Assembly: GCA_025463925.1 (NCBI GenBank)
Contig: JAODBK010000050.1
Coordinates: forward strand, 1 to 32,933
DNA: 32,933 nucleotides
Source: Acidimicrobiales bacterium
Lineage (GTDB): Bacteria > Actinomycetota > Acidimicrobiia > Acidimicrobiales > AC-14
Direction of reading: 5' to 3'
Of the stretch, positions 15,799 through 23,046 are shown one piece after another. Positions within the stretch are counted from its first letter, which is position 1; each line of letters opens with the position of its first letter. The notes beneath the pieces were generated by a model, which ran no database searches, was not told the DNA's origin, and saw nothing but the letters and a program-made list of their open reading frames with translations. The position numbers were made by a program, and so were the translations under genes.

Positions 15799-16776
15799 GT
15801 GCCCGACGTTCGTGACGTGATCATCATCGGGTCAGGCCCCGCCGGCCTGACCGCGGCGATCTACACCGCCCGGGCGAACCTCGCCCCACTCGTGATCGAG
15901 GGCGAGCCGTCGTCCACCACGGACCAACCTGGCGGCCAGCTGATGCTGACGACCGAGGTGGAGAACTACCCCGGCTTCGTCGACGGGATCCAGGGCCCCG
16001 AGCTCATGGACGCCTTCCGGAAGCAGGCAGCTCGGTTCGGCGCGGAGTACCTGACGGCCAAGGTGACGCGGGTCGACTTCTCGGTGCGCCCGTTCAAGTT
16101 GTGGATCGGCGAGGAGGAGCTGCCCACCCGCTCGGTCGTGGTGGCAACCGGTGCCCAATCACTGATGCTCGGTCTCCCCAACGAGCTCGAGCTGGTCGGG
16201 CACGGCGTCTCGACCTGCGCGACGTGCGACGGCTTCTTCTTCCGCGGCCACCCGATCGCGGTCGTCGGCGGAGGCGACTCGGCGATGGAGGAAGCGTTGT
16301 TCCTCACCAAGTTCGCCGACAAGGTGTCGATCGTCCACCGGCGCGACTCGCTGCGCGCCTCGAAGATCATGCAGGAGCGGGCGTTCGCCAATCCCAAGAT
16401 CGAGTTCGTCTGGGACTCCGTCGTCACCGGCCTGAAGGGCAAGGAGAAGCTCGAGGGCCTGCAACTCACCAACCTCAAGACCGGTGAGGAGTCGGACTTC
16501 GACGCCACCGGCTTGTTCGTCGCCATCGGACACGTCCCCAACACCGGGCTCTTCAAGGGCCAGCTCGAGATGGACGAGAACGGCTACCTCGTCACCCACG
16601 ACGGCTCGCGGACCAACGTCGACGGCGTGTTCGCGTGCGGCGACGTGCAGGACCACATCTACCGCCAGGCCATCACGGCCGCCGGTTCCGGCTGCATGGC
16701 CGCGATCGACGCCGAGCGCTGGCTCGAGAGCCAGCCACACGAGCACCACATCGAGCCGACTACCACCGACTGGTAG
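15799..16776 (+). CDS. trxB: Thioredoxin reductase
   Basis: This FAD enzyme reduces thioredoxin with NADPH in the cytosol. The 325-residue product has the FAD-binding VIIIGSGPAGLTAAIYTARA (about 7-26), the redox motif CATC at Cys140-Cys143 followed by DGFFFRG, the NADPH-binding VVGGGDSAMEEALFL with the 2'-phosphate-binding HRRDSLRAS, and FACGDVQDHIYRQAITAAGSG near the end for FAD. All catalytic elements are present and the length is standard for the low-molecular-weight class. GTG 15799 has GGAGG at 15789-15793. It follows the two-helix membrane protein by 12 nt and precedes trxA, as in mycobacteria, where the sigM-trxB2-trxC order is the same. Confidence 0.97.
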   Translation: MPDVRDVIIIGSGPAGLTAAIYTARANLAPLVIEGEPSSTTDQPGGQLMLTTEVENYPGFVDGIQGPELMDAFRKQAARFGAEYLTAKVTRVDFSVRPFKLWIGEEELPTRSVVVATGAQSLMLGLPNELELVGHGVSTCATCDGFFFRGHPIAVVGGGDSAMEEALFLTKFADKVSIVHRRDSLRASKIMQERAFANPKIEFVWDSVVTGLKGKEKLEGLQLTNLKTGEESDFDATGLFVAIGHVPNTGLFKGQLEMDENGYLVTHDGSRTNVDGVFACGDVQDHIYRQAITAAGSGCMAAIDAERWLESQPHEHHIEPTTTDW

Positions 16777-16781
16777 CGCGT

Positions 16782-16802
16782 ACCCGCGGAATGGCCGCGG
16801 GT
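16782..16802 (+). terminator. Hairpin after trxB, possible attenuator or weak terminator
   Basis: ACCCGCGG and CCGCGGGT form a perfect 8-bp GC-rich stem with a 5-nt loop immediately after the trxB stop. The following bases have some T residues but no true T-run, so termination may be partial. Confidence 0.4.
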
Positions 16803-16808
16803 GGTCGG

Positions 16809-16835
16809 TTGTTCCCTTCCCAGCACGGGTACCAT
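16809..16835 (+). promoter_or_regulatory. Candidate trxA promoter, TTGTTC-N15-TACCAT
   Basis: A -35-like TTGTTC (16809-16814) and -10-like TACCAT (16830-16835) lie in the 89-nt trxB-trxA gap, after the hairpin. The 15-nt spacing is short. A start near 16842 would leave a leader holding the GGAGG at 16851-16855. Confidence 0.35.
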
Positions 16836-16865
16836 CCCGCCACGCTTCCTGGAGGAACCGTTCCG

Positions 16866-17192
16866 ATGGCCGAGGGCATCACCACGCTGACCGACACGAC
16901 CTTCGACGAAGAGGTCAAGGGCTCGGACGAGCTCGTCCTCGTCGACTTCTGGGCCGATTGGTGCGGGCCGTGCAAGTTGATCGCGCCGATCCTCGAGGAG
17001 CTCGCGACCGAGTACGCCGGCAAGCTGCGCGTCTGCAAGCTCGACGTCGACGACAACCCCGGCATCACCGGACGCTTCAGTGTCATGAGCATCCCCACGC
17101 TGATCCTGTTCAAGGACGGCGACATCGCGACCCGCATGGTGGGCGCCAAGGGCAAGAACCAACTGCGTCAGGAGCTCGAGGCATTCCTGTAG
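16866..17192 (+). CDS. trxA: Thioredoxin
   Basis: The 108-residue cytosolic protein has the active site WCGPC (Trp32 to Cys36) inside VLVDFWADWCGPCKLIAPIL, the conserved cis-Pro loop VMSIPTLILFKDG (about 72-84) and the C-terminal Gly-containing helix region (MVGAKGKNQLRQEL). It is the partner of the adjacent reductase and supplies electrons to ribonucleotide reductase, methionine sulfoxide reductase and peroxiredoxins in general. ATG 16866 has GGAGG 10 nt upstream. An extra Cys (RVCKLDVD) outside the active site could allow regulation, as in some other thioredoxins. Length and motifs are complete. Confidence 0.97.
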   Translation: MAEGITTLTDTTFDEEVKGSDELVLVDFWADWCGPCKLIAPILEELATEYAGKLRVCKLDVDDNPGITGRFSVMSIPTLILFKDGDIATRMVGAKGKNQLRQELEAFL

Positions 17193-17230
17193 CGCCGGCG
17201 CGCGCCGGGCTGCCCCTGCGGCAGGGCTCC

Positions 17231-18190
17231 ATGGGGGAGGGCGTGCGCGACCTCCAGGTCCGCTTGGGTGGGCTGGGGTTCGCGACCGAGGGTGACGAGC
17301 CCGGTGTCTTCGGCCCGGCCACCGACGCGGCACTCCGGGCGTTCCAAGCCGAGCGCGGGCTCCGAATCGACGGCGTGTGCGGCGAGCAGTCGTGGTCGGC
17401 GGTGGTCGAGGCCGGCTGGCACCTCGGCGAGCGGCTGCTCTACTACACGACCCCGATGCTGCGGGGTGACGACGTCGCCGGCTTGCAGCGGCGGCTCGGC
17501 CAGCTGGGGTTCGACGCCGGCCGGGTGGACGGCATCTTCGGCGAGCGGGCCCAAGCGGCGCTGCTCGACTTCCAACGCAACGCCGGGCTCACGACTGACG
17601 CGGTCTGCGGCCCGGCCACCCTGGCCACCCTCGACCGCCTGGGCGCGGGCGGCCGAGGCGATCCGGTCGAAGGGGTCCGCGAGCGCGCCGCACTCCGTGA
17701 AACGTCAGGCACCTTGCGTGGGCAGACGCTGGTGGTCGGGGAGAACGGCGGGCTCGACGCGCTCGCCGGCGCGGTGGCGCGGGTTCTCGTGGCCGCCGGC
17801 GCCACCGTGGTGACGTTGCACCAACCCGACGAGTCGGAGCAGGCGGCCCAGGCGAATGCGATCGGCGCCGCCGCCTACCTCGGCCTGGCCGCGGCACCCG
17901 ACGCCGGCTGCACGGTCGCCTACTACGCGGCCCACGGCTTCGAGTCGGCCGGCGGCCGGCGCCTCGCCGAGTGCCTGCAGTCCGAGCTCCCGGGCGTGTT
18001 GGGCGGCCCGGCTGGCGGGGCACCCGGCTCGCCGACCGGCATGTCGCTCGCGGTGCTCCGCGAGACCAGGATGCCGGCGGTGGTGTGCGAGCTCGGCCCG
18101 CCGACGGCGCTGGTCGAGCACGGCGCACGGCTGGCCGCGGCGTGCGAGCGGGCGTTCACCTGCTGGGTCGAGGGTTTGGCCGAGGTCTAG
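17231..18190 (+). CDS. CwlM-like peptidoglycan-binding protein with inactive amidase domain
   Basis: The 319-residue product has two PG-binding type 1 repeats: residues 1-58, with VRDLQVRLGGLGF and GVFGPATDAALRAFQAERGL, and residues 78-137, with DVAGLQRRLGQLGF and GIFGERAQAALLDFQRNAGL. An N-acetylmuramoyl-L-alanine amidase-3-like domain follows (about 164-319). The zinc-binding opening, usually DPGHGG, is VGENGG here, and the later His and Glu ligands are not seen, so it should be catalytically dead. In mycobacteria CwlM, in this same position after trxC, is a cytoplasmic pseudo-amidase that stimulates MurA after phosphorylation by PknB; a similar role with the nearby kinase is inference. No signal peptide is present. 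ATG 17231 is the only canonical start, but homology-like sequence (PLRQGS) extends a few codons upstream, so a CTG at 17210 or 17216 may be used. Confidence 0.85.
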   Translation: MGEGVRDLQVRLGGLGFATEGDEPGVFGPATDAALRAFQAERGLRIDGVCGEQSWSAVVEAGWHLGERLLYYTTPMLRGDDVAGLQRRLGQLGFDAGRVDGIFGERAQAALLDFQRNAGLTTDAVCGPATLATLDRLGAGGRGDPVEGVRERAALRETSGTLRGQTLVVGENGGLDALAGAVARVLVAAGATVVTLHQPDESEQAAQANAIGAAAYLGLAAAPDAGCTVAYYAAHGFESAGGRRLAECLQSELPGVLGGPAGGAPGSPTGMSLAVLRETRMPAVVCELGPPTALVEHGARLAAACERAFTCWVEGLAEV

Positions 18191-18208
18191 AGGTCAACGT
18201 CAACCTCG

Positions 18209-18237
18209 ATCCACAGCTTCGCACACAGCCTGTGGAT
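18209..18237. repeat. Inverted repeat between convergent cwlM-like and parB genes
   Basis: ATCCACAG and CTGTGGAT form a perfect 8-bp stem around a 13-nt loop. Each arm contains the core of a DnaA box (ATCCACA, TGTGGAT), so it could be a hairpin at the 3' ends of both genes or a pair of DnaA-binding sites. No T-run follows. Confidence 0.4.
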
Positions 18238-18258
18238 GACTGTCCTCGCCCGATCGGG

Positions 18259-19134
18259 TCAGTCCTTTGGTCGCGGCTCCGTCATCGCCCGGTACAGCCG
18301 CTCGAGATCCTCGAGGGTCGCGAACTCGATCATCACTCGACCCTTCGACGCGCCCATGTCGACCTTGACGCGCGTGTCCAGGTGGGCGGAGAGCAGCTCC
18401 TCGAGCTCGAGCAGGCCCGGCGCGCGCAACTTGTTGGATTTGCTGCTCTTTGAAGGCTTCTGGCCCCGCTGATCGTGTTCCCGGACCGCGTCCTCGACCG
18501 CCCGCACCGAGAGGCCTTCGGTGGCCGCCCGCTTGGCCAGCAGCTCCTGAAAGGCGCGGTCGGGGGTGCCGAGCAGCGCCCGAGCGTGGCCGGCGCTCAG
18601 CTTGGCATCGGCCACCATCTTCTGGATCGATGCTGGCAGCTGGAACAAACGCAGCGTGTTGGTGACCGCGGCCCGGCTCTTGCCGACCCGCGTGGCGATC
18701 TCCTCGTGGGTGACGTGGAAGTCCTCGACCAGCTGCTGGTAGGCAGCCGCCTCGTCGATCGGGTTGAGATCCTCCCGTTGCAGGTTCTCGACCAGGGCCT
18801 GCTCGAGCACCCGGGTGTCGGCGACCGGGCGGACGATCGCCGGGATCGTCTGCAACCCCGCCCGCTTGGCGGCTCGCCAGCGCCGCTCCCCCGCCACGAG
18901 CTCGAAGCCGTCAGCGCCGCGGGGCCGGACCAGGATCGGCTGGAGGACGCCCAGCTCACGGATCGACGCCGTCAGCGCCGCCAACGACTCCTCGTCGAAC
19001 GTGGTCCGGGGCTGGAAGGTGTTCGGCTGCACCGCCGACACCGGAATCTCCTGCAAGGCGGAGCCGGTCTCGCCGGTGACCCCCGTCGGGATGAGCGCCC
19101 CGAGCCCCCTACCCAGTCCGCTGCGGCGCGCCAC
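18259..19134 (-). CDS. parB: Chromosome partitioning protein ParB
   Basis: ParB binds parS near oriC, spreads as a CTP-dependent clamp and drives origin segregation with ParA. The 291-residue protein has the N-terminal ParA-contacting SGLGRGLGALIP, the CTP-binding ParB/Srx domain with QPRTTFDEESLAALTASI, GERRWRAAKRAGL and LVENLQREDLNPIDEA. A helix-turn-helix follows (THEEIATRVGKSRAAVTNTL), then SAGHARALLG, a Lys/Ser linker and a C-terminal dimerisation segment (SKGRVMIEFATLEDLERLYRA in part). The start is GTG 19134, overlapping the end of parA by 26 nt. All motifs are complete. Confidence 0.97.
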   Translation of the reverse strand: MARRSGLGRGLGALIPTGVTGETGSALQEIPVSAVQPNTFQPRTTFDEESLAALTASIRELGVLQPILVRPRGADGFELVAGERRWRAAKRAGLQTIPAIVRPVADTRVLEQALVENLQREDLNPIDEAAAYQQLVEDFHVTHEEIATRVGKSRAAVTNTLRLFQLPASIQKMVADAKLSAGHARALLGTPDRAFQELLAKRAATEGLSVRAVEDAVREHDQRGQKPSKSSKSNKLRAPGLLELEELLSAHLDTRVKVDMGASKGRVMIEFATLEDLERLYRAMTEPRPKD

Positions 19135-20182
19135 CGCTCACCTCCTTGGCCAGCTCGCGGTAGGCGATGGCACCCCGCGAGGACGGATCGAACACGATGA
19201 TCGGCTGGCCGAACGACGGCGCCTCGGACAGCCGCACCGTGCGGGGCACGATGTTGCGGCAGACCTTGGCCCCGAAGTGGGTCCGGACCTCGGTCGCCAC
19301 CTGGTCGGCCAGCTTGGTGCGGGCGTCGTACATGGTGAGGATGATGTTGGACATCTCCAGGCGAGGATTCAGGTTCGTCTGGACGAGCTGGACATTGCGC
19401 AGCAGCTGCCCGAGGCCCTCCAGCGCGTAGTACTCGCACTGAATCGGGACCACGACCTCATCGGCCGCCGCCAACCCGTTGACCGTCAGCAGGCCGAGCG
19501 ACGGCGGGCAGTCGATCAGCACGAAGTCGAACTCCCCGGCCATGCCTTCGAGGGCCCGGCGGAGCCGCAGCTCGCGGCTGAACGCCGGCACCAGCTCGAT
19601 CTCGGCACCGGCCAGATCGATGGTGGCGGGGGAGACGAACAGGTTCCGCACCGCCGTCGGCTCGATGCAGTCCTCGAGCGGGGTGTCGTGCATCAGTGCG
19701 TCGTAGATCGACGACTGGAGGTTCCGGGCGTTGATCCCGAGGCCCGTGGTCGCGTTGCCCTGAGGATCGAGGTCCACGACCAGCACCCGGTAACCGAGCT
19801 CGGCCAGGCCGGCTCCGAGGTTCACCGCGGTCGTAGTCTTCCCCACTCCGCCCTTCTGGTTGGCAATGGCGATGGTCCGTGGGAGCGGCCGGAAGGGCGC
19901 CGCCTCGTCGGCCTCGTCCGCCGCGGTCACCGCATCGGCGGCCTCGGCCAGGCCGGGGACATCCAGCTCCGGCAGTTCAGCCGAGCCAACCCTGGCCTCG
20001 TCGGCCACCGGGGGCTGCGGCTGGGCGTCGACCTCGGGGGCCGGCGGCGTCTCCTGAGCGGGGAGGTCCTCGGACACGCCCCGCTGATCCGTGGGGGACG
20101 AGGGTGTATCGGGAGGGCCGGCTCGGAGTCGCTCGAAGATGGCCCGGCCGCGCTCGGCCAAACCCTCAAGCTCGGTGCTCAC
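19109..20182 (-). CDS. parA: Chromosome partitioning ATPase ParA with long N-terminal extension
   Basis: ParA (Soj) is the Walker-type ATPase that moves ParB-parS complexes. The ATPase core starts near residue 102 with TIAIANQKGGVGKTTTAVNL (deviant Walker A, 110-117), then VLVVDLDPQGNATTGLG, FVLIDCPPSLGLLTVN and IPIQ-type VVVPIQCEYYALEGL. The 357-residue length exceeds the usual 250-260 because of about 100 Pro/Ala/Asp/Glu-rich residues before the core, probably disordered; mycobacterial ParA also has an extension. GTG 20182 is chosen because a TTGTCT-N17-AAGATA promoter ends 5 nt upstream, giving a leaderless message. In-frame ATGs at 20221 and 20281 would place the promoter or the parS site inside the gene. 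Confidence 0.93.
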   Translation of the reverse strand: MSTELEGLAERGRAIFERLRAGPPDTPSSPTDQRGVSEDLPAQETPPAPEVDAQPQPPVADEARVGSAELPELDVPGLAEAADAVTAADEADEAAPFRPLPRTIAIANQKGGVGKTTTAVNLGAGLAELGYRVLVVDLDPQGNATTGLGINARNLQSSIYDALMHDTPLEDCIEPTAVRNLFVSPATIDLAGAEIELVPAFSRELRLRRALEGMAGEFDFVLIDCPPSLGLLTVNGLAAADEVVVPIQCEYYALEGLGQLLRNVQLVQTNLNPRLEMSNIILTMYDARTKLADQVATEVRTHFGAKVCRNIVPRTVRLSEAPSFGQPIIVFDPSSRGAIAYRELAKEVSGGAPQRTG

Positions 20183-20187
20183 CTGGG

Positions 20188-20216
20188 TATCTTGCCACGC
20201 TCGGCCCGCCAGACAA
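20188..20216 (-). promoter_or_regulatory. parA promoter, TTGTCT-N17-AAGATA
   Basis: On the minus strand the -35 is at 20216-20211 and the -10 at 20193-20188 with 17 bases between. Five bases later comes GTG 20182, so transcription should begin on or next to the start codon. The two parS-like sites lie 13 and 50 bp upstream of the -35, where ParB could influence transcription. Confidence 0.5.
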
Positions 20217-20228
20217 AGCATTCCGTCC

Positions 20229-20242
20229 GTTTCAGGTGGAAC
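20229..20242. promoter_or_regulatory. Degenerate parS-like site
   Basis: GTTTCAGGTGGAAC differs from the consensus GTTTCACGTGAAAC at two positions, one of them in the central CACGTG. It lies 37 bp from the better site, across the rsmG stop region. Confidence 0.45.
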
Positions 20243-20243
20243 G

Positions 20244-20891
20244 TCACCCAGCCGGATGCCGGCTCGTTTCACGTGGAACATCGAACAGGGGACGCTTCGC
20301 CGCCATCCCTGCCTTCCGTGGGAAGCGCTCCGGGCAGGCCGCGATGCCGCGGATGACGACGTAGGTGCCGGCGGGCGCCGTGACCAGGCTCGCCGGACCC
20401 AGGCCGAGTTCGGCCAACCCTGCGGCCGGCCACCGGTCTGGATGGCCGCCGGGTGGCTCGCTCACGATGAGGACGCCGCCCTCCCGGAGCAGCGGGGCCC
20501 CGAGTTCAGCGGCCACCGCCGGCGGTCCCACACCTCGGGAGGTGACGAGGTCGTGGGCACCGCGGGAGGCGGCGGCACGGCCGGCCACTTCGGCTCGTCC
20601 ATGCGCGACCACCATCCGGTCGGCCAGCGCCAGCGACGACACCGCCCGCTGCAGGAACGCGGCCCGGCGCCCGATCGTCTCGATCAGCAGCCAGCGGGTG
20701 CCCGGCCAGGCCAGCGCCAGGGGTAGGGCCGGCAGGCCCCCGCCCGAGCCCAGATCGGCGGCCGCCATGGGCTCCGTATCGGCGGTCGACGCCCAGGCCG
20801 CGGCGAAGCCCAGGGCGTGATCGATCTGGGGCGGGATGAGCCCCGGGCCGAGGAACCCGAGATCGCGGGCCTCCCCGAGGACCGCGACCAG
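20244..20891 (-). CDS. rsmG: 16S rRNA (guanine-N7) methyltransferase RsmG, non-canonical start
   Basis: RsmG (GidB) methylates G527 of 16S rRNA (E. coli numbering) using SAM. The SAM site is ADLGSGGGLPALPLALAWP, followed by LIETIGRRAAFLQRAV, HGRAEVAG and VTSRGVGPPAVAAELGAPLL, the usual family order. The first ATG in frame, 20768, would start right at the SAM motif and lose the expected N-terminal region. Upstream codons read ALVAVLGEARDLGFLGPGLI and PPQIDHALGFAAAW, which fit RsmG, but contain no ATG, GTG or TTG. CTG 20891, 10 nt after the jag TGA, is the best candidate, giving 215 residues, perhaps by termination-reinitiation. The C-terminus (LFDVPRETSRHPAG) is encoded across the parS site. 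Loss of RsmG gives low-level streptomycin resistance in other bacteria. Confidence 0.85.
   Translation of the reverse strand: MVAVLGEARDLGFLGPGLIPPQIDHALGFAAAWASTADTEPMAAADLGSGGGLPALPLALAWPGTRWLLIETIGRRAAFLQRAVSSLALADRMVVAHGRAEVAGRAAASRGAHDLVTSRGVGPPAVAAELGAPLLREGGVLIVSEPPGGHPDRWPAAGLAELGLGPASLVTAPAGTYVVIRGIAACPERFPRKAGMAAKRPLFDVPRETSRHPAG
20266..20279. promoter_or_regulatory. parS site within the 3' end of rsmG
   Basis: GTTTCACGTGGAAC matches the parS core GTTTCACGTGAAAC at 13 of 14 positions; its reverse complement GTTCCACGTGAAAC is a known natural variant. It encodes the DVPRET segment of RsmG and lies just upstream of parA, close to oriC, as expected for ParB nucleation. Confidence 0.88.
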
Positions 20892-20901
20892 TGCGGAGCG
20901 C

Positions 20902-21753
20902 TCAGTCGTCGGCGTCGGCCGGAGCGATCACGACCCGGCGGCGGGGCTCTTCGCCTTCCGACGTCGTCGCCACGCCGACGATCGTGTTGACGGTGTCGTG
21001 CACGACCTTCCGGTCGGCGGCCGACATCGGCTCCAGCGCCCGGGCGGCCCCGTTGGCGATGACCTCGTCGGCGACCTGCTGGGTGAAGATCTCGAGCGCC
21101 GCCCGGCGGCGGGCCCGGTAGCCCGAGATGTCGATCAGCAAACGACCCGAGCGCCCGCCCAAACGGTGTTGTACCGCGGTCCGCGTGAGTTCCTGGATCG
21201 CGGCGAGCGTCTGGCCCTTCGGCCCGATGAGCACGCCCAGATCGTCACCCTCGACGGACACCTCGACGGTGTCCTCGTCGAGCTCGTCGGCCTGCACCTG
21301 CCCCGATCGGCCGAACACGCTCAGCAGCCCCTGGAGGAACTCGGTGGCTGCCTGACCCTCTTCGGCCAGCGTCGGATCGTCGCTCATCGTTTCCCCTCGT
21401 GTGTCAGCGGGCCGGGCCACGGGCTTCCTCGCGACGGCCCGGTCGGGCTTCTCCGGCTTGTCGGCCCTTTCCACCTTGTCGGGCGTCGGCGACCGCTCGG
21501 CCTTCTCGGCTCGATCGCCGCGACCACCGCCGCGCGCCGGGCGCCGCCGCTCCCGGCGGTCCACCTTGGGTCGGGGCGCGGTGGGCGCCACTCGGGCCCG
21601 CACCCGTGCCTCGGCCCGCAGCCGGCCGAACAGCCCCGCCTTCGGCTCCTCGAGCACCTCGAACTCGGCGTCGGACTCATCCACCCCTAGCTGGTCCAGC
21701 GCGGCGTCCTTCGCCTCGTCCACCGTGCGGCCGGTGACCTCCACCCATTCCAT
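20902..21753 (-). CDS. jag: Jag/KhpB RNA-binding protein
   Basis: The 283-residue product has an N-terminal Jag-N domain (EVTGRTVDEAKDAALDQLGV, then FEVLEEPKAGLFGRL), a long Arg/Lys/Asp/Pro-rich linker (about 55-120), a KH domain with the GxxG loop in LGVLIGPKGQTLAAIQELTR, and an R3H domain ending the protein (ARALEPMSAADRKVVHDTV). Jag/KhpB binds RNA and, with KhpA, affects cell elongation and division in Gram-positive bacteria; it is nearly always next to yidC. ATG 21753 follows the yidC stop by 6 nt and has no room for a separate promoter, so it is in the rpmH-parB chain. The linker composition suggests disorder. Confidence 0.94.
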   Translation of the reverse strand: MEWVEVTGRTVDEAKDAALDQLGVDESDAEFEVLEEPKAGLFGRLRAEARVRARVAPTAPRPKVDRRERRRPARGGGRGDRAEKAERSPTPDKVERADKPEKPDRAVARKPVARPADTRGETMSDDPTLAEEGQAATEFLQGLLSVFGRSGQVQADELDEDTVEVSVEGDDLGVLIGPKGQTLAAIQELTRTAVQHRLGGRSGRLLIDISGYRARRRAALEIFTQQVADEVIANGAARALEPMSAADRKVVHDTVNTIVGVATTSEGEEPRRRVVIAPADADD

Positions 21754-21759
21754 CGGTGC

Positions 21760-23046
21760 CTACCGGCCCCGCCGGGCTCGGGATCGTCGCGATCCACCTG
21801 GCGCGGCGCGGCCGTTGCCGCCCGACCCCCGGGTGGGCTTCGGTTTGGGCTTCGCCGGCGTACCGCCCCCCTTGGGCCCAGCCTTGGGGCCGCTCGGTCC
21901 GGGCTTCGGCGCGTCGCCGTCCGTGCTCTTGGCACCGGGTGGGTCGGCGGCATCCATCGAGCGGAACAGGATCGCCTGCTGGCCGATCTGCCATGTGTTC
22001 GACACGATGAAGTACACGACCACGCCCGCTGGGATGTTCAGCGAGATGAAGCCGAAGAACAGTGGGAAGATCTTGCCCATCATCTGGGCCTGCTGGTTCT
22101 GCGCGTCGGCCGGCGTCCGGCTCGTCATCTGCCGCTGCTGGTAGTAGCCGGTGAGCACGGTGAGCAGGACGAGGATGTAGAAGGGCACCGCGCTGCCGAA
22201 GCCCTTGACGCCGCTGGCCTTCTTCGCCAGGTCGATCCCCCACGAGACCATGTGCCCCGGGTGCTGCGCGAGCGCGTTGTGCAGCTTGCTGTTGGCCGGC
22301 ACGTGCTTCGGTTTCGCGAGATGGTCGGCCCGTTCAACCGTGGCGTCCTTCAGGGTGCCGATGACGGTCTTGCCGGTCGGGTCGAGGACGTTGGCCGGCA
22401 CGGTGAGGGCTGTCGGGTCGCCGCCGCCGTGGATCTTGCCGTGGGTCACGTAGCTGTGGCCGGCGTCGAGGTGGCCGACCGTCTTGCCATCGGCCTCGAG
22501 GTCGGCCGAGATCCGCGCTCCGGTGACCGTGCAGTCGCGGTTGGGTGGCGTCTGGCACTGCTCCACCGTGCCGCCGTGGATGGCGACGTGGGTGACGACG
22601 GCGGTTGGCGGAAGGCTCGTGCTGGTGGTCGGCACGATGGTGCCACCAGCGACGATCGCACCGACGATCACGGTGTGCGTCAGCTCGAGGATGAGCCGGT
22701 AGAGGACGATGAACAGCGGCATCTGCAGGACGAGCGGCAGGCACCCCGCCAACGGGTTGATGTTGTGCTCTTTGTAGAACTTCATCATCTCTTCGTTGAG
22801 CTTCTGGCGGTCGTTCTTGTACTTCGCCTGCATCCGCTTCAGCTCGGGCTGCACCCGCTGCATGGCCTGCATCGACTTGGCTTGTTTTGCAGTGAGAGGG
22901 AAGAGAATCAATCGAACAGCCACAGTGAGCAGGATGATGGCCACCATGAACTGCGGGACGACGCCGTAGAACCAGGTGAGGAGGGTGCCGAGCACTGTGT
23001 AGATGGGGTCGAGGACCGACCCGGCTGCGAGGATGGGCGGGGCCAT
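21760..23046 (-). CDS. yidC: YidC/Oxa1 membrane insertase with extracytoplasmic insertion
   Basis: YidC inserts proteins into the cytoplasmic membrane alone or with SecYEG. The 428-residue product has the Gram-positive layout: TM1 with the conserved groove Arg45 (LTVAVRLILFPL), the cytoplasmic coiled hairpin (RVQPELKRMQAKYKNDRQKL), TM2 (CLPLVLQMPLFIVLYRLI), TM3 (VPFYILVLLTVLTGYY), and TM4/5 (IFPLFFGFISLNIPAGVVVY). Between TM2 and TM3, residues about 135-265 form an unusual outer insertion rich in Thr/Val/Gly with repeated β-like segments and two cysteines (164, 172). The C-terminal tail is Pro/Lys/Gly/Arg-rich, probably ribosome-contacting. The start ATG overlaps the yidD stop (ATGA). The insertase identity is certain; the insertion has no function I can name. 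Confidence 0.95.
   Translation of the reverse strand: MAPPILAAGSVLDPIYTVLGTLLTWFYGVVPQFMVAIILLTVAVRLILFPLTAKQAKSMQAMQRVQPELKRMQAKYKNDRQKLNEEMMKFYKEHNINPLAGCLPLVLQMPLFIVLYRLILELTHTVIVGAIVAGGTIVPTTSTSLPPTAVVTHVAIHGGTVEQCQTPPNRDCTVTGARISADLEADGKTVGHLDAGHSYVTHGKIHGGGDPTALTVPANVLDPTGKTVIGTLKDATVERADHLAKPKHVPANSKLHNALAQHPGHMVSWGIDLAKKASGVKGFGSAVPFYILVLLTVLTGYYQQRQMTSRTPADAQNQQAQMMGKIFPLFFGFISLNIPAGVVVYFIVSNTWQIGQQAILFRSMDAADPPGAKSTDGDAPKPGPSGPKAGPKGGGTPAKPKPKPTRGSGGNGRAAPGGSRRSRARRGR

Noticed and set aside
20183-20281. ParA start at ATG 20281 or 20221
   Set aside because: Both would put the parA -35/-10 promoter within the coding region, and 20281 would translate the parS site; GTG 20182 follows the promoter directly.
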